From the NCBI GenBank assembly GCA_965153355.1, contig OZ231126.1, forward strand, positions 3,782,001-3,846,000: 64,000 bases of DNA, given 5' to 3'. Origin of the DNA: Flaccisagitta enflata (taxonomy: Eukaryota > Chaetognatha > Sagittoidea > Aphragmophora). Below, one piece after another: positions 1-15,609 of the stretch. Below the pieces are notes generated by a model. The model had not been told where the DNA came from. It did no database searches and saw only the letters and a program-made list of their open reading frames with translations. Position numbers and translations under genes: made by a program. Position 1 is the first letter of the stretch. Each line of letters starts with the position of its first letter.

Positions 1-14
1 AGCCTTTGACTGAC

Positions 15-3402
<3,388 letters not shown>

Positions 3403-5982
3403 CGTTGAGGTTTAGTTGGGACCAGAAGTCGGCAAATACAGAGAAATATCGTCACTCATTGGAATCTTTTAGGTCTCAAACTGTTCTGCGCTCGTAGTTC
3501 TAGTTTCAAGTGATTGATCCCCAAAACTAATTCACTCGAGTCCATCAGATCACATTGACCAGTCTTCACATCCATGCCGGACCTCATACACTGCAATTAT
3601 GACAACAGGCAACATGGAAGAAATGCAGTAGAGTATCGAAGCTGACTATGGAAACACGTTTGAAATTAACTGCTAAGTATTTTTCTTTCAAAAGACCTGT
3701 ATCATGCAGGCGACCCTGCATTCTAGTGCTAGCTACAAACCCTATGAGACTTTGATGCCATGAAATACAAAGGACTACATTCGCATCTGAAACTCGACAG
3801 ACGATCCCAATCCTCCCCTAGCTAGCAAAGTTACACAAATAAATGTCTACTTGAATTACATCATCATCACGACTGACTACAGATTGAAGATAAACACTCT
3901 CTGGACTTTCATGAAAAATAGCACGCAAGAACTGAATCTATCCAGAATTTCCACCCGATCGCGTAGGAGGCGTTAACGCGTGAGGCATTCATGAGTCCAC
4001 GAGTACATCGCTCAGAAGGGCGACGTCAAATGATCTTTTTAAAGAAGCTAAACTGTTAGGAAGCAAAAGTCCTGCTGCAACAAAATATGAGACACCATAA
4101 TTATCGAAACGAAGAAACTTCAATAATAACGACGTTATTGAACTGAAAATCACGGTTTACTTGTTTACTGTTTTATATAAGCGAGATCTCTCTGAACGTG
4201 GGTGGCGAGGACGCCAAAGTTTTGGATACTACGGCCGAGAAACGTGCTCCCAACCTCGACAAATATTTGGCTGATATCCTCTCAATATCACTGATACGAA
4301 TCTTCGCTTCATAAGCAGACAGTTATTGGCAAAGTAATGAAACGAAATGAGAGAAACCAGTGTATCCCGATCCATCGTTGGATAGATTTATATTTTCTCA
4401 TTAGCGATGAACAAAACACATAACGAAATGAACGTGCGTATGTATACGCGTAGTAATTATTTTTCCGTATCAATCAACGGGCGACGAAAGGAAACATATT
4501 TACAAAATGAATGAAATGTTGAAAACAAGAAACTGAGAAAGGTTTACTTGTGAAGGTAATTCTTGAGAGATGATACATAGTAATTAATGCAATATTTGTA
4601 TATTGACCAAGATGGATTCTATCAAAGAAGCAGTATTCACTAAAACGTTTCGAGGAAGAAATGTTCTTACGACAAACAAAATTTCAAAAGCCTTGAATTA
4701 ACTATGGGAATATGCAAATACAAAGGATAACTATCGTGACTTTAAACTGGGATCCTCAGTAGTCGGCAGGGGACATCACTACGGCTTTGATCGAGAATCA
4801 TTTTGCGTTAAATGAGCCGAACCTAAAGACTGATATATCAAATTACAAAATATATGCATCAACAAGATGTACATTTATACATTGACAAGAAGGAAATATG
4901 AAAGGCTAGATGGCCAAATACAAGTAAACAAAGTAATGCGTTCTTGTTAAACCAGCTTAACTATGCGTGGTTACAGAGGGGAATATCTTTTATTTTTCAT
5001 AATTTGTAAGTGTGAGTTCCGGGATTATTCAAATCGTAGGCCAATACTCCCCCCACAAATCGTAGGACATCTTCTCGCCTATTTCTTGACGCGCCGCGCG
5101 GCGCACCTACCATTAGCTTCTGCTAGGCTTGTTCTCGGTTACTTCGGCTCATCTTCGGCTAGTTGATTTTCTATAGCAAGAAGGAACAAAAACCGAAAAA
5201 CACAAAAGCACAAAAAATGGAAACAAAAGCATAGAAAAAACTTTTTTTCAAATTGGGAAGGTGGTATTTGTTGGTGAAAAAAAAAAAGCTTTTCATGAAG
5301 AAATGGATTAACTGGGAAACCGAATGAGAGGATTCTCATGTTCTTTCTTCCACGATTTTTTTTTCAAAGAAGTTTTTCAAAGACAGTCGTCCCTATTCCA
5401 GCATTTCAGTCATGAATGCTACGATTTTTTTTTTTTTTAAAGAGACCGCACTCCGATTGTTGTCCACGTGTAAACATACCAACTCCGGGCTGCGCAACCC
5501 GACGGTGGCTTCTATATCTACCGTTTTCAATTTTCGACATTAACAGAGAAAACTGCACTGTAGGGGAGGAAGCGGGTTAGAATATTAACAAAATGATAAA
5601 CAACACTCAAAATGAATGAAAAATGTCAAATTTGCCTATATAAATTTGTGAAACACAAAGAAAATGGACATCTCTCGAACATCCTTTCGTACAAACCTTC
5701 CAAATCAATGGAAATCCTCTCTCTCAACGCCGCATCTCTCTTTTTCTCGAGAGGCAAACGAAAAACCAACTACGAATTTGGCATCTACTCGTGTCTCTCT
5801 CTGTAGCTGTTTCTAACCTCGAAACAGCCCAACGCTTTACGCAAGTCACACACATTGGCACAAATAGGAAATTCACTCGCTTATATATATATATATATAT
5901 ATATCTCTGATTAACCTTACCAATTACATCAACGATAAACACGTTCTCACTCTTGGTTGCCGTCGCCGGTTCCACGCGCGCG
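3403..5982. other. Intergenic, no gene recognised
   Basis: Between the KLHL18 start and the end of the large exon at 5983. AT-rich unique-looking sequence. I find no exon with good splice borders and no known domain; the short open frames at 4963 and 5612 have no recognisable features. A (TA)n run lies at 5881-5904. The KLHL18 promoter must lie in its left part, but no TATA or other element can be assigned. Confidence 0.6.
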
Positions 5983-8900
5983 TCACTCAGGGTCGACGCC
6001 GTCCGCGCTGGTGTTGGCGGCGCCGTCTTTGCTCTTCTTCTTGCCGACTTTATTCTTCTTCTGCTTCTTGCTGGCGGCCAGTTGGGCTTCCAACGCCTCC
6101 AACTCCTTCTTCAGGTTGGCCAACTTTTGCTCCGAGCTCGAGTCTTTGGCCTTCTTCGGCTTTGGAGGCGCCGCGTCTTCCGATGCCGCTTCCGCCGACG
6201 CTGCCGCTTCCTTCCGCTTCCGCTCCTTCCTTTCCTTCTCCTTTTCGGCCGCCGCCGCAGCCGCCGCCGCCGCCGCTTCGGCTTTCTTCTTCTTCTCCGC
6301 CGCCGCCGCCGCCGCAACCGCAGCCGCCGCCGCTTCCGCCTTTTCCTTCTCCTCCGCTTCTTCCCTTTCCTGCATCCTCCTCATTTGCTCCTCTCTCTCG
6401 CGTTTCGCTCTCTCCTTCCGTTCTTCCTTCTTCTGTTGGATTCTCTTCGCTTCCGCCGCGGCTTTCTCCTGCAGTTCCTTCGCAGCCGCCGCAGCAGCCG
6501 CTTTTTTCGACGACCTTTCTTCCTTCTCCTCTTCACTGTCTGAGGCGGCGGCGTTGTTGTTGTTCTTGGTCATTTTGACGACTCGTTCTTCTTCCACCTG
6601 TTGGTCTTCCACGGAAGTCCAGCCGCTGCGGACAAACTTTTGACTGTCCTTGTTTCCTTCCTCCTCCTCCTCTTCCTTCGCCTCCTCATCCCTCTCTTCG
6701 CTTCGTCTTTTCTTCTGCTTCTTATTCTTCTTGCCGCTTTTCTCCTTCCTTTCCTCCCTTTCTTCTTCCTCCTCTTCGGAATACGATGATTCGGAGTCTT
6801 CTTCCTCTCTCCTACTCTTCTTCTTCTTCTCCTCGCGTCGGCTTCGCTCGCGTTTGTCCCAGTAGTCTTCTTGATCACTCCACTCGTCCTCGTCTTTGTT
6901 GGTTCGATGATGTTTGTGTTGCTGCTTCTTCCTCTTTTTGTCTTTCGACGATGGCTGTTGTTGTTGTTCCGCTTCTCCTCCTCCTCCTCCTCCTCCGCTG
7001 ATTCCGAAGATCATCCTCTGTTCCTTCACCTTCCAATCTTCCACTTCCTCCTCACCACCACCACCACGTCCTCCTCCGTACCACCCTCCTCTTCCTCCTC
7101 TGCCTCCTCTTCCACCCCGTCCTCTTCCTCCTCCTCCTCCGCCAAAGTAATTATCCTTGTCGATTCTGCCAGTCTTCAAGTCGACTCTGTGTTTGTTGGT
7201 GACTCTCGGGTCGGGTGGCGGTGGTGGAGGCGTCTCGCTTCTGTCTCTTCTATCTCGGCTTCTGTCTCTATGATCGCGACCCCCACGATCTCTCTGATCC
7301 TTTTCCTTCATCATTCTCCTCTCTTCCTCCTTCTTTTGTCTCTCCTTTTCCTCCTCTTTCGCTTTCCGTCTCGCTTCTCTCTCCCTCGCTTTGGCCTCTT
7401 CTTCCTCTTCCTTCTTCTTTTGCTTCTCGGGGGCTCCAACGCGGCACCATCGACCTCCGATGAACTTCCAATTGTCTTCGGATTGCGTCGTTGTTTCCTC
7501 CACCGCCGCCGCCGTCGCTGTCGTCGCTGCCGTTTCCGCCACACCGCCAGCAGCCTCTCGCGTCGGCGTCGACGTCGACGATTCGGCCTTCGGTATGGCG
7601 CTGTGACGATAAAACACTCCCTCGTGCCACTTGCCTTCCTCCTCGTACTTGGCCAGGGCGGCTGGCTGTTGCTGTTGCTGTTGTTGTTGCTCCGGTTGCG
7701 CCATGTCGTCCAACTCGACTGGATAGTAGAAATCATCGGCTGCGGGCACCGCCGTCGCCGCGGCTGACGCCGCTGTCGTCACCTCGACGGCGGCGTCTTT
7801 CTTCGGCTGCGTCGTCACCTGGAATCGTTGCTCATCACCTCGAACAAACGTCGGGAAATTCCAATTCTTCGGCTTCTTCGGCTGTTGCTGTTGCTGTTGT
7901 TGGTGGTCTTCATCATCATCATCATCCTCGCGCCATTCCTTTTCGTCGCCGACGTTGTCGTCATCCTGCTCCGCGTCACGCCGAGGCTGCTGCTGTTGCT
8001 GCTGCTGGCGACGAATTTGTGGCTGTTGTTGCGTCGTCGTCACCGTCGTCGCCGCGGGTTGTTGTTGTTGTTGTTGTTGTTGTTTGGAGTAGGCCTCTTC
8101 TTCCTCGAAGCTGTCCCTCTCGATTTGGTCCCAATTCATGCTCTGATAAAGAAGATCCTTGGGCACTCGATGCACCTCGAATTGTCCCGTCGACTCGAGC
8201 CTCTCCACGTACTCTTCGGCGAACCTCTCGACAGCTTCGACGCCGCCGTCGCGGAACAGCGTCTTGGCTCGGTTGAGGACCCACTTGGTCTTGTTGCGGA
8301 GGACGACGTACTGCTGCTTGGCGTGATGCAGATGCTTCTTGTCGTCGATGACGTTGTGGACGCCCAAATTCCGCTCCTTTTGGTCAAACTCCCGTTTCAG
8401 ACGCAACAATCGCACAAACGCGTCTTTCCGCTGAGACGCCAACGCCGCCACCGTCGACACTTTCGCCCAACCGAACTCGTCGATCACCACCGCCGCCGCC
8501 GCCGCCGGTGCCGCCACCATCCCGCCATCCTGCTGCTGCGACACCACCCCCGCCGCGACAACACCACCACCAACGCTTCCAACACCCACATCGGCGCGCT
8601 TTTTCAACGCCGCCCTTCGGCGCCGTTTGAAACTCAACCACTCTTCCTGATCGACTCGGAAAAGCGCCGTACCCACGTGACGCTTATCTGCGGTACCTAA
8701 GGAAGAAGAAGAAGAACTGCCCTGGGAAAGGAAAGAAGCATCATCGAAATAATCATCGTCATACGCGCACAAAAAGTCCATCGGCACATTCATCGGGATG
8801 TGCGGGCATTCGGGTCGCATCAGCGCCGAACAGCATTGATAATAAGAGTCCGATTGGTAAAACAAGTCCCGATGTTCGTCCAACTGCGGTTTCTTCCTCG

Positions 8901-9272
8901 ACCATCCCGGCGCCGCGGGGATGTGAGGTTGACGACGCGGTGGAGGTGGAGGAGGAGGCGGCGTCGGCAATGGAGATCCCGGCTTCTTCGTCTCCAACCA
9001 TTTGATCTTCGGATTCTTCGGTTTCGGCTCGGGTTCCGGTTCCGCCGGCGCGGGACTGTCGAAACGCTGCTGTTGCTGTTGCAACGGCTGTTGCTGTTGT
9101 TGCTGCGGCTTGGGTTCCACAACAGGCGGCGCTGCTTCGACAAACGCCGGTCTGGTGAACGGCGGCTGAATCGAGGAAGAAGACGCGTCTGATGTCGGTT
9201 TGTGATACTGACTGATGTTGACCGTGACGTCATCATCATCAGAGTCGGATTCCTCCTCGTCGGTCGCCGCGC
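5983..9272 (-). CDS. Large terminal exon of an unrecognised low-complexity nuclear-type protein
   Basis: Open for 1095 codons from a possible acceptor (CCTAAG at 9273-9278) to a TAG stop; an upstream stop sits in the same frame just inside the intron, so the first exon(s) are elsewhere. Composition in order: acidic patch DEEESDSDDDD (residues 3-13), polyQ (about 55-68), polyproline (about 105), a fairly ordinary globular-looking stretch (about 140-370) with QCCSALMRPECPHIP and RLLRLKREFDQKERNLG, three further Q tracts, a charged RD/RS-rich segment (about 650-690), an RGG box (about 708-745), a K/E/A-rich predicted coiled coil (about 900-1060) and a basic C-terminus. This mixture is typical of nuclear RNA-binding or chromatin factors, but I recognise no family domain. 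The acidic start resembles FIP1-like proteins only superficially; the FIP1 core motif is absent. Codon use, unlike the surrounding repeats, is GC-rich with frame-specific amino acid periodicity, which supports real coding. Confidence 0.75.
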
Positions 9273-9660
9273 CTTAGGATTTAGGTCTATGAGGCAAGAA
9301 CCTAGGTCTTGGAGGTCAGAATCTGGGTCCCAAAGGTCAGGATCTGGGTCTCTGTGGCTAGGATGTGGGTTTTAGGAGCCATAATCTAAGTTGAAGGGGC
9401 CAAAATGAAAGAACTCAGGCCAGAATTCAGGTTTGCTAGCCAATTTTGGGCCCATTTTGTCTGGTCTTGGGCTATTTTGCCAGGATTTGGCCCATTTTGG
9501 CTGGATTTGGGCCATTTTGCTTGGATTTGGGCAGTACAGTTTGGATTTGGGCCCCAAAGGGGCTCAGCCACAATGGTGAGGAGGAGGGACGTGCGTACGG
9601 ACGGACAGATTTGTGTTCTACGGGACTTCGTCCCCCTCCGGGGCCATGTCCAGCTAAAAC
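9273..9660. repeat. Minisatellite cassette, partial
   Basis: G-rich units of about 20-30 bp (GGATTTGGGCC, GATCTGGGTC) run up to a terminus GTGTTCTACGGGACTTCGTC-CCC-CTCCGGGGCC that matches the right end of the cassette family at 18-22 and 42-44 kb. The left terminus is absent; the array abuts the acceptor of the large exon. Confidence 0.75.
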
Positions 9661-10130
9661 ATTGCTTGCTTGATACTTGATTGATGCTTGTCAAATGCTT
9701 ACATAATGCTTAGTTCATGCTTACTTGATACGGTCAACGCCATAGGCCCAAACCACCATCAGATGAAGATAAAAAGCTGGCTACTTCATTGATGCTTATC
9801 AAATGCTTACATAATTCTTAGTTAATTCTTACTTGTTACGGTCAACGCCATAGGCCCAAACCACCATCAGATGAAGATAAAAAGCTAAAACATTGCTTGC
9901 TTGATACTTAATTGATGCTTATCATATGCTTACATAATTCTTAGTTAATGCTTACTTGATACGGTCAACGCCATAGGCCCAAACCACCATCAGATGAAAA
10001 TAAAAAGTTAAAACATTGCTTGCTTTATACTTAGTTGATGCTTATCTTAAGCTAACATAATTCTTAGTTAATGCTTACTTGATACGGTCAACGCCATAGG
10101 CCCAAACCACCATCAGATAAAAATAATAGT
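9643..10130 (+). repeat. Tandem repeat, about 108-124 bp unit, four copies
   Basis: The block ACGGTCAACGCCATAGGCCC recurs near 9730, 9838, 9960 and 10084, each preceded by TTGATGCTTAT..AATGCTTACATAATTCTTAG variants and followed by AAACCACCATCAGATGAA. Confidence 0.9.
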
Positions 10131-10778
10131 CACAAAAGCGTTAGATGATCAGCAAAACCCGTTGCCCCTAAGTGAGTGTATGTGGGCAAACGTCGCCATC
10201 AGCCAATCACAAGACACGGCTCTGAAGGGCGAAGGGGAGCGGAGAAAACAAATCAACCAATCTTATGACACGGCCCTAAGGAGAGGGGAGTAAAAAATGA
10301 GCTTTGGGGTGAGAAAAAAAAACATCCTGAGGCATATCACAACCAAGAAAGACAGTGGCCAATTTGATGCATTATCCACGAAATTTTGAAAAAGTTGCTA
10401 CGGATTAACCTTGTCAATTTCCCATACTATCTCGAATTTCCCATACCATGTCAGTTTCCCTTACTAAGTACGTTTTCAACAAAATTTCACTCCTTATCAA
10501 AATTTCACTCCATATCAAAATTTCACTCCATATCAATTCCTAATTCTATGACAATTTTTTATACAATATGAGTATCAATTTTCCACATTATGTCAATTCT
10601 ACACCATTTCAACTTTCCAATCAAGGTCACTTCCCCACACCACGACGGTCCCCCACATTATAACAATTTCCGTTGGAGAAACACCAAAACACTGGTTGCT
10701 TAGGAGAAGCTCATATTCTTTTAGTCTTAGGGAAATCAATCTTTTTTTCAAAATAATTTTTTTACTAATTAGAAGATA
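10131..10778. other. Repeat debris, no gene seen
   Basis: Starts with a cassette-family head fragment (CAAAAGCGTTAGATGATCAG) and continues with two diverged copies of an ACACGGC(T/C)CT block, then a short degenerate array of AATTTCACTCCATATCA units (10440-10560). No TM3-like exon for the GPCR was found although it was looked for here. Confidence 0.55.
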
Positions 10779-10969
10779 AACAAGGCCGGATACACGGCTA
10801 CCGAAGTCGCGTGCGGGTGGGCAGGGGTCATATTTGAGGTCTGCAGACCATTTGGGCAGGAGCAGGGACGTCAAAGTAATAAAATCAAAAAAAAAAGTAA
10901 AGTGTGACCAACGGACCCAGCAACCGATGGACAAAGCGGGTTGTAGAGTCACGTGCACGCGACTAAAAA
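10779..10969 (+). repeat. Hairpin-ended repeat, subfamily B
   Basis: Starts AAACAAGGCCGGATACACGG, carries GTCGCGTGCGGGTGGGCAGG near its 5' end and finishes with hairpin AGTCACGTGCACGCGACT then AAAAA. The stem word GTCGCGTGC therefore occurs near both ends. Confidence 0.88.
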
Positions 10970-11134
10970 GTCTCCCATGCTTTAGGCTGGTAAGATAACA
11001 AAACATTCAGCTGGAATTCTTTGGAAAGACCCAATCAGGCAAGTATTTTGATCAGCCAAAGCCGTGATAAAATAAAAACAAAACAATTAGAAGAGCGATG
11101 CTGATGATCTGAGACTGAGATGTTTTATACTCAC

Positions 11135-11288
11135 ACGCCGTCTGGATCGGTTTTGTAGACTTTGTTTCTGATTGAGATATGCAAAAAGGACCAAAAAACG
11201 ATTTTGAGAAGAATCGAGAAAATTAATTGAGAATGGATTTTGTTGCGGAGACATCGAAGGGAACGGAAATAGCCGAAGATCAGCAATG
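11135..11288 (-). CDS. Class B GPCR exon: end of TM1, ICL1, TM2
   Basis: Fifty codons plus two bases on each side, from acceptor CTCATTCTCAG to donor GTGAGTATA. Reads LLIFGYFRSLRCLRNKIHSQ then LIFSILLKIVFWSFLHISIR and ends NKVYKTDPDG. The ICL1 motif FRSLRCLRN is shared by class B receptors. The polypyrimidine tract is the end of the adjacent TTCA array. Confidence 0.82.
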
Positions 11289-11298
11289 CTGAGAATGA

Positions 11299-12064
11299 GA
11301 AAAGAATGAATGAATGAATGAATGAATGAATGAAAGAAATAATGAATGAATGAATGAATGAATGAATGAATGAATGAATGAATGAATGAATGAATGAATG
11401 AATGAATGAATGAATGAATGAATGAATGAATGAATGAATGAATGAATGAATGAATGAATGAATGAATGAATGAATGAATGAATGAATGAATGAATGAATG
11501 AATGAATGAATGAATGAATGAATGAAAGAATGAAAGAATGAATGAATGAATGAATGAATGAATGAATGAATGAATGAATGAATGAATGAATGAATGAATG
11601 AATGAATGAATGAATGAATGAATGAATGAATGAATGAATGAATGGAATGAATGAATGAATAAATGAATGAATGAATGAATGAATGAATGGATGAATGAAT
11701 GAATGGATGAATGAATGTATGAATGAATGAATCAATGAAGGATGAATGAATGAACGAACGAATTAATGAATAAATGAATGAATGAATAACAAATGAATGA
11801 ATGGTTCAATGAATGAATGAATGAATGAATGAATGAATGAATGAATGAATGAATGAATGAGTAGTTTAATGATTGAATTCAAGAACGAATGAATGATTGA
11901 ATGAATGAATGAATGAATGAATGAATGAATGAATGAATGAAGGAATGAATGATTGAATGAATGAATAAATAAACGAATGAATGATGGAATGATGGAATGA
12001 ATGAATGAATGAATGAATGGTTGAATAAATGGTTGGATGGTTGAATGATTGAATTCATGAATGA
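11299..12064. repeat. (TGAA)n microsatellite
   Basis: About 760 bp of TGAA tetranucleotides with point variants. Encodes a spurious Ser-Phe-Ile-His repeat frame on the minus strand. On that strand (TTCA) it leads directly into the GPCR exon acceptor at 11289. Confidence 0.98.
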
Positions 12065-12119
12065 TTGAAAAAAAGAGTGAATGAACTAGCAGATCAGTGT
12101 ATTTCCATGACTGTAGCCC

Positions 12120-12609
12120 CCTGTTTGCTTTCCTCTTCTTTTTCTTTTCCTTTTTCTTTTTTCTTTTTCTTTTTTTCTTCTTTCTCTTTCTCCCTCATTT
12201 TCTTTTTCCTTTTCTTTTCCTTTTTTTTTCTCTTTCTCTTTCTTTTCCATTTTCTTTTTCTTTTTTTTTCTTTTTCTTTTTTTTCTTTTTGCTCTCCTCC
12301 TCCTCCGCTTTTTTTTCTTTTTCTTGTTCTTGTTCTTGTTCTTGTTCTTGTTCTTCTTCTTCTTCTTCTTGTTCTTGTTCTTGTTCTTGTTCTTCTTCTT
12401 CTTCTTCTTCTTCTTCTTCTTCTTCTTCTTCTTCTTCTTCTTCTTCTTCTTCTTCTTCTTCTTCTTCTTCTTCTTCTTCTTCTTCTTCTTCTTCTTCTTC
12501 TTCTTCTTCTTCTTCTTCTTCTTCTTCTTCTTCTTCTTTTTCTTCTTCTTCTTCTTCTTCTTCTTCTTCTTCTTCTTCTTCTTCTTCTTCTTCTTCTTCT
12601 TCTTCTTCC

Positions 12610-12640
<31 letters not shown>

Positions 12641-13020
12641 CTTCTTCTTCTTCTTCTTCTTCTTCTTCTTCTTCTTCTTCTTCTTCTTCTTCTTCTTCTT
12701 CTTCTTCTTCTTCTTCTTCTTCTTCTTCTTCTTCTTCTTCTTCTTCTTCTTCTTCTCTTCTGCTTCTTCTTCTTCCTCTACTGCTTTTTGACTTCCTCTT
12801 CTTTTCTTCATATATTTGCTTATTTTCTTCTTCTTCTTCTTTTTCTTCTTCTTCTTCTTCTTCTTCTTCTTCTTCTTCTTCTTCTTCTTCATCTTCTTCT
12901 TCTTCCGCTTCTTCTTCTTCTTCTTCTTCTTCTTCTTCTTCTTCCTTGCGCTTTGTTTCTTCTTCTTCTTCTTCTTCTTCTTCTTCTTCTTCTTCTGCGT
13001 CTACGTCTTTTTCATCTTCT
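12120..13020. repeat. (TTC)n microsatellite / polypyrimidine block
   Basis: C/T-only tract beginning with irregular CTTTTTC sequence, then (TTCTTG)n and nearly pure TTC to about 12960. It is open in five frames as poly-Ser, poly-Leu, poly-Phe, poly-Lys and poly-Glu; none is a gene. Confidence 0.98.
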
Positions 13021-13083
13021 CCTTCTTGCTGTGTATGTTTTCTACCAAAATTCACGCGCAACTTTTATGCGCCCACAAAAATT

Positions 13084-13642
13084 TACCATCTTGGCCATAA
13101 ATACAAGAACATTAGGTGCATAAGTTGATTTTTTGACTAGAATTGAGCAGCAAACATATCAGACTGTATCTAATATTTAATACGACCATGTTGGGCATCC
13201 ACCATTGCCTTATTCACTTTGGCATTGACTCGTAGAGAGACTGGAGGTACTCTGGAGTGATGCTGTTTACCCCTGTTTCTGTTTCTGTTTCTGTTTCTGT
13301 TTCGTTTGAATCTTTGAGTTCTCGCTTGGATTGAGATCCAAATGGATGTGGGCTAATCCTATACAAGCTTAACTCGTTGCTCTTGCAGTATATTTGTCAC
13401 AGTTTCCCAGTGCACCATTTTCCATAAACTAGAATGATTTGCCCAACCACATTTGCAAAAACCAAATGTTTCATTCATTTGGCTCTCATTGCTAAACGAA
13501 TAAAGATACACAAACCAGCTTGGTCTCATTTGATAGATTATTTGAAGATGTAAATTTTGATAAAAAAATCATCTCTGTGCGATTAAAATTAAGCAAGTGA
13601 TGACACTTGAAAGCTGTTCTTACATTTATGGCCAAGATGGTA
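13084..13642. mobile_element. Foldback/MITE-like element, about 559 bp
   Basis: Bounded by the inverted pair TACCATCTTGGCCATAAAT at the left and ATTTATGGCCAAGATGGTA at the right. The interior has no open frame of note. A small (CTGTTT)n run lies at 13276-13300. No convincing target duplication. Confidence 0.7.
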
Positions 13643-13799
13643 CATCCAATTTTTTTACCTTTCTTATCTTTTGCTCCGGGGAAATACAGTCCAATAACAG
13701 GAGGTAAAAAAAGATGAAGACCGAGGGCATATCAACAAACATGGAAACAGACTTTGTATGACAAAAATCACCCCCCCCCCCGCCTTTTTTTAAGCAACC

Positions 13800-13912
13800 C
13801 CCCCTCCCCTGTTTTTTGGTTAAGAAAATGACTTGATTCAAATTGGCAACGCCGCGCTGTTTGGGCAGGGGCCCCAAAGGACCGATATCCTGTTGAGCAC
13901 AGGGGGGAATAT
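13800..13912. repeat. Cassette-family terminal fragment
   Basis: GGGCAGGGGCCCCAAAGGAC followed by GATATCCTGTTGAGCACAGG is a diverged copy of the cassette end with the GTCCTGTAGAACACAGG barcode. Truncated on both sides. Confidence 0.6.
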
Positions 13913-13953
13913 TAGGGTGGTCGGGATTGAGGGTCAAATTTCAAAAAATGATA

Positions 13954-15609
13954 TAACCATGCCAAAATAAAAAAACGCACTATGTTTTGATGTGCTAGGC
14001 TCATTAGTTGGAGGCAAAACTACAAAAACTCCATGACCATTTTAAAGAGCTTCAAAAAATCTATCATTTGAGTGGTGTCAGAAAATTCTAGCTCAAAAAC
14101 TTTAAAAGTTACAAAGGTTTAAAGTTAAATTGTCAATATCTCAAATGCAGGAAATTACATTTTTGTTCCTCCTCATAAACTGTACCTCTTGTTTTCATCT
14201 AATTATAATTTCTAAACAAATCAAGCTACCAATTTCTGCTTGGCGGCATTATGAAGAAAATTTTCCAAATTTTTTTCTTTCATGAATTTTCTTTTCAATC
14301 GGGTAAATATTAGTTGAGGTACAAACAGCCAGAAGTCTCACTTGCAAAATTCTTAAAAAAAAAAAAAATGGACCCATCACAGATTTTTGCACAGGGGACC
14401 TAAAAGGCTGTGGGAACAAAGATTCTGATGTTCATTTTGACTGACTTGAGCCAAAAAAAAAAGAAACGGTTTTATTGCAAAAAACAGCTATTTTTCCTAA
14501 AAAATAGTATTAAATAAGAATTTTGATTTTTTTTTCAGAAACATAAAGTCCCAATAGTAGTTGATATTTGAGTGACTCTAGAACAATTTTGAATTGGTCT
14601 ATGAGGTTCAAAAATAGCATTAAAATGCTCAAAAATGAAGAGACCTAAAAATTAAAAGAAAATTGTCAAAACTGATGTTTGGAACAGTTTCTTAAGGGTA
14701 AAATATGCTGTCAGTATGAATTTCATCAATTTACAAAAATATAGCCATGATATATAGCCATGATAAGCGAAAAACATAAAACCGCAATATGCAAATGAGA
14801 TCAAGTGCAAATTTTCAAAAATAGCAAAAATTGTGTAAAAACACGAAAGTACTCAATATTTTATTGTGTTTAGCTTCTATAAAAGAAAAAACATGTTTTG
14901 CCATTTTTTGCAAAATTATTTGATCTCATTTGCATATTGCGGTTTTGCGTTTTTCGCTTATCACGGCCATGTTTTTTAAGTAAATTTTAAGAATTCCACT
15001 GATAACATATTTTTCCTGAAACTGTTCCAAATCATCAGTTTTGACTGTTACAATTCTTACGTCATTCTCATTTGAGCATTCTGCTATCTTTGAACCTCAT
15101 AGACCTATTAAATTGTTCTACATTCACTCAAATATCAATTACTATTAGGACTTTATATTTCTGCAAAAAAAGACCAAAATATTTCATTTAATACCATTTT
15201 TTAGGAAAAATAACTGTTTTACACTAACTCGTTTCTTTTTTGGCTCTGAATTGATCAAAATGGTATCAATATTGTTCTAACATTTGCTCACCTAATGCAA
15301 AAATCTGGGATGTCCATTTTTTCATAACCCTTAAAATTGAGATTTTCTCCATCAGGACTCCAAACCTAGAATTTTTATTCATTCAATGAAAAAATTTGAC
15401 CATCAATTTCCTGGCAATTGGGATATTGACATCTTGATTTAAAATTGTTGTAAGTTTTAAAGTTTTTGAGCTAAAACTTTCTGAGACCACTCAAATGATA
15501 GATTTTTTAAAGCTCTTTAAAATGCTCATGGATTTTGTGTAGTTTTGACTCTTAATAAAGAGCCAAGGGTTATCATATTGCAGTGCGGTTTTTTATTTTG
15601 GCATGGTTA
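13954..15609. mobile_element. Large foldback element, about 1.66 kb, arms about 800 bp
   Basis: Ends TAACCATGCCAAAATAAAAA (left) and its inverse TTTTTTATTTTGGCATGGTTA (right). Inside, matched inverted blocks continue inwards: ..CTATCATTTGAGTGGTGTCAG / CTGAGACCACTCAAATGATAG, CAATATGCAAATGAGATCAA / TTGATCTCATTTGCATATTG, meeting around 14860. The arms are diverged (roughly four in five bases match by eye). No transposase frame. Confidence 0.82.

Noticed and set aside
5953-8700. Plus-strand open frames of up to 298 codons opposite the large exon
   Set aside because: Shadows of the GC-rich minus-strand exon; the minus frame is longer (1095 codons) and has mixed amino acid composition.
5983-9272. 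FIP1L1-like protein (acidic SDSDDDDVTV start)
   Set aside because: The central FIP1 motif with its WRKPGAD-type core is absent; an acidic patch alone is not evidence.
11280-11735. Ser-Phe-Ile-His repeat protein on the minus strand
   Set aside because: Translation of TGAA tetranucleotide; same for 16479-17264.
12065-13128. Open frames of 270-350 codons (poly-Leu, poly-Ser, poly-Lys, poly-Glu)
   Set aside because: A TTC/GAA microsatellite is open in most frames; no non-repeat protein content.
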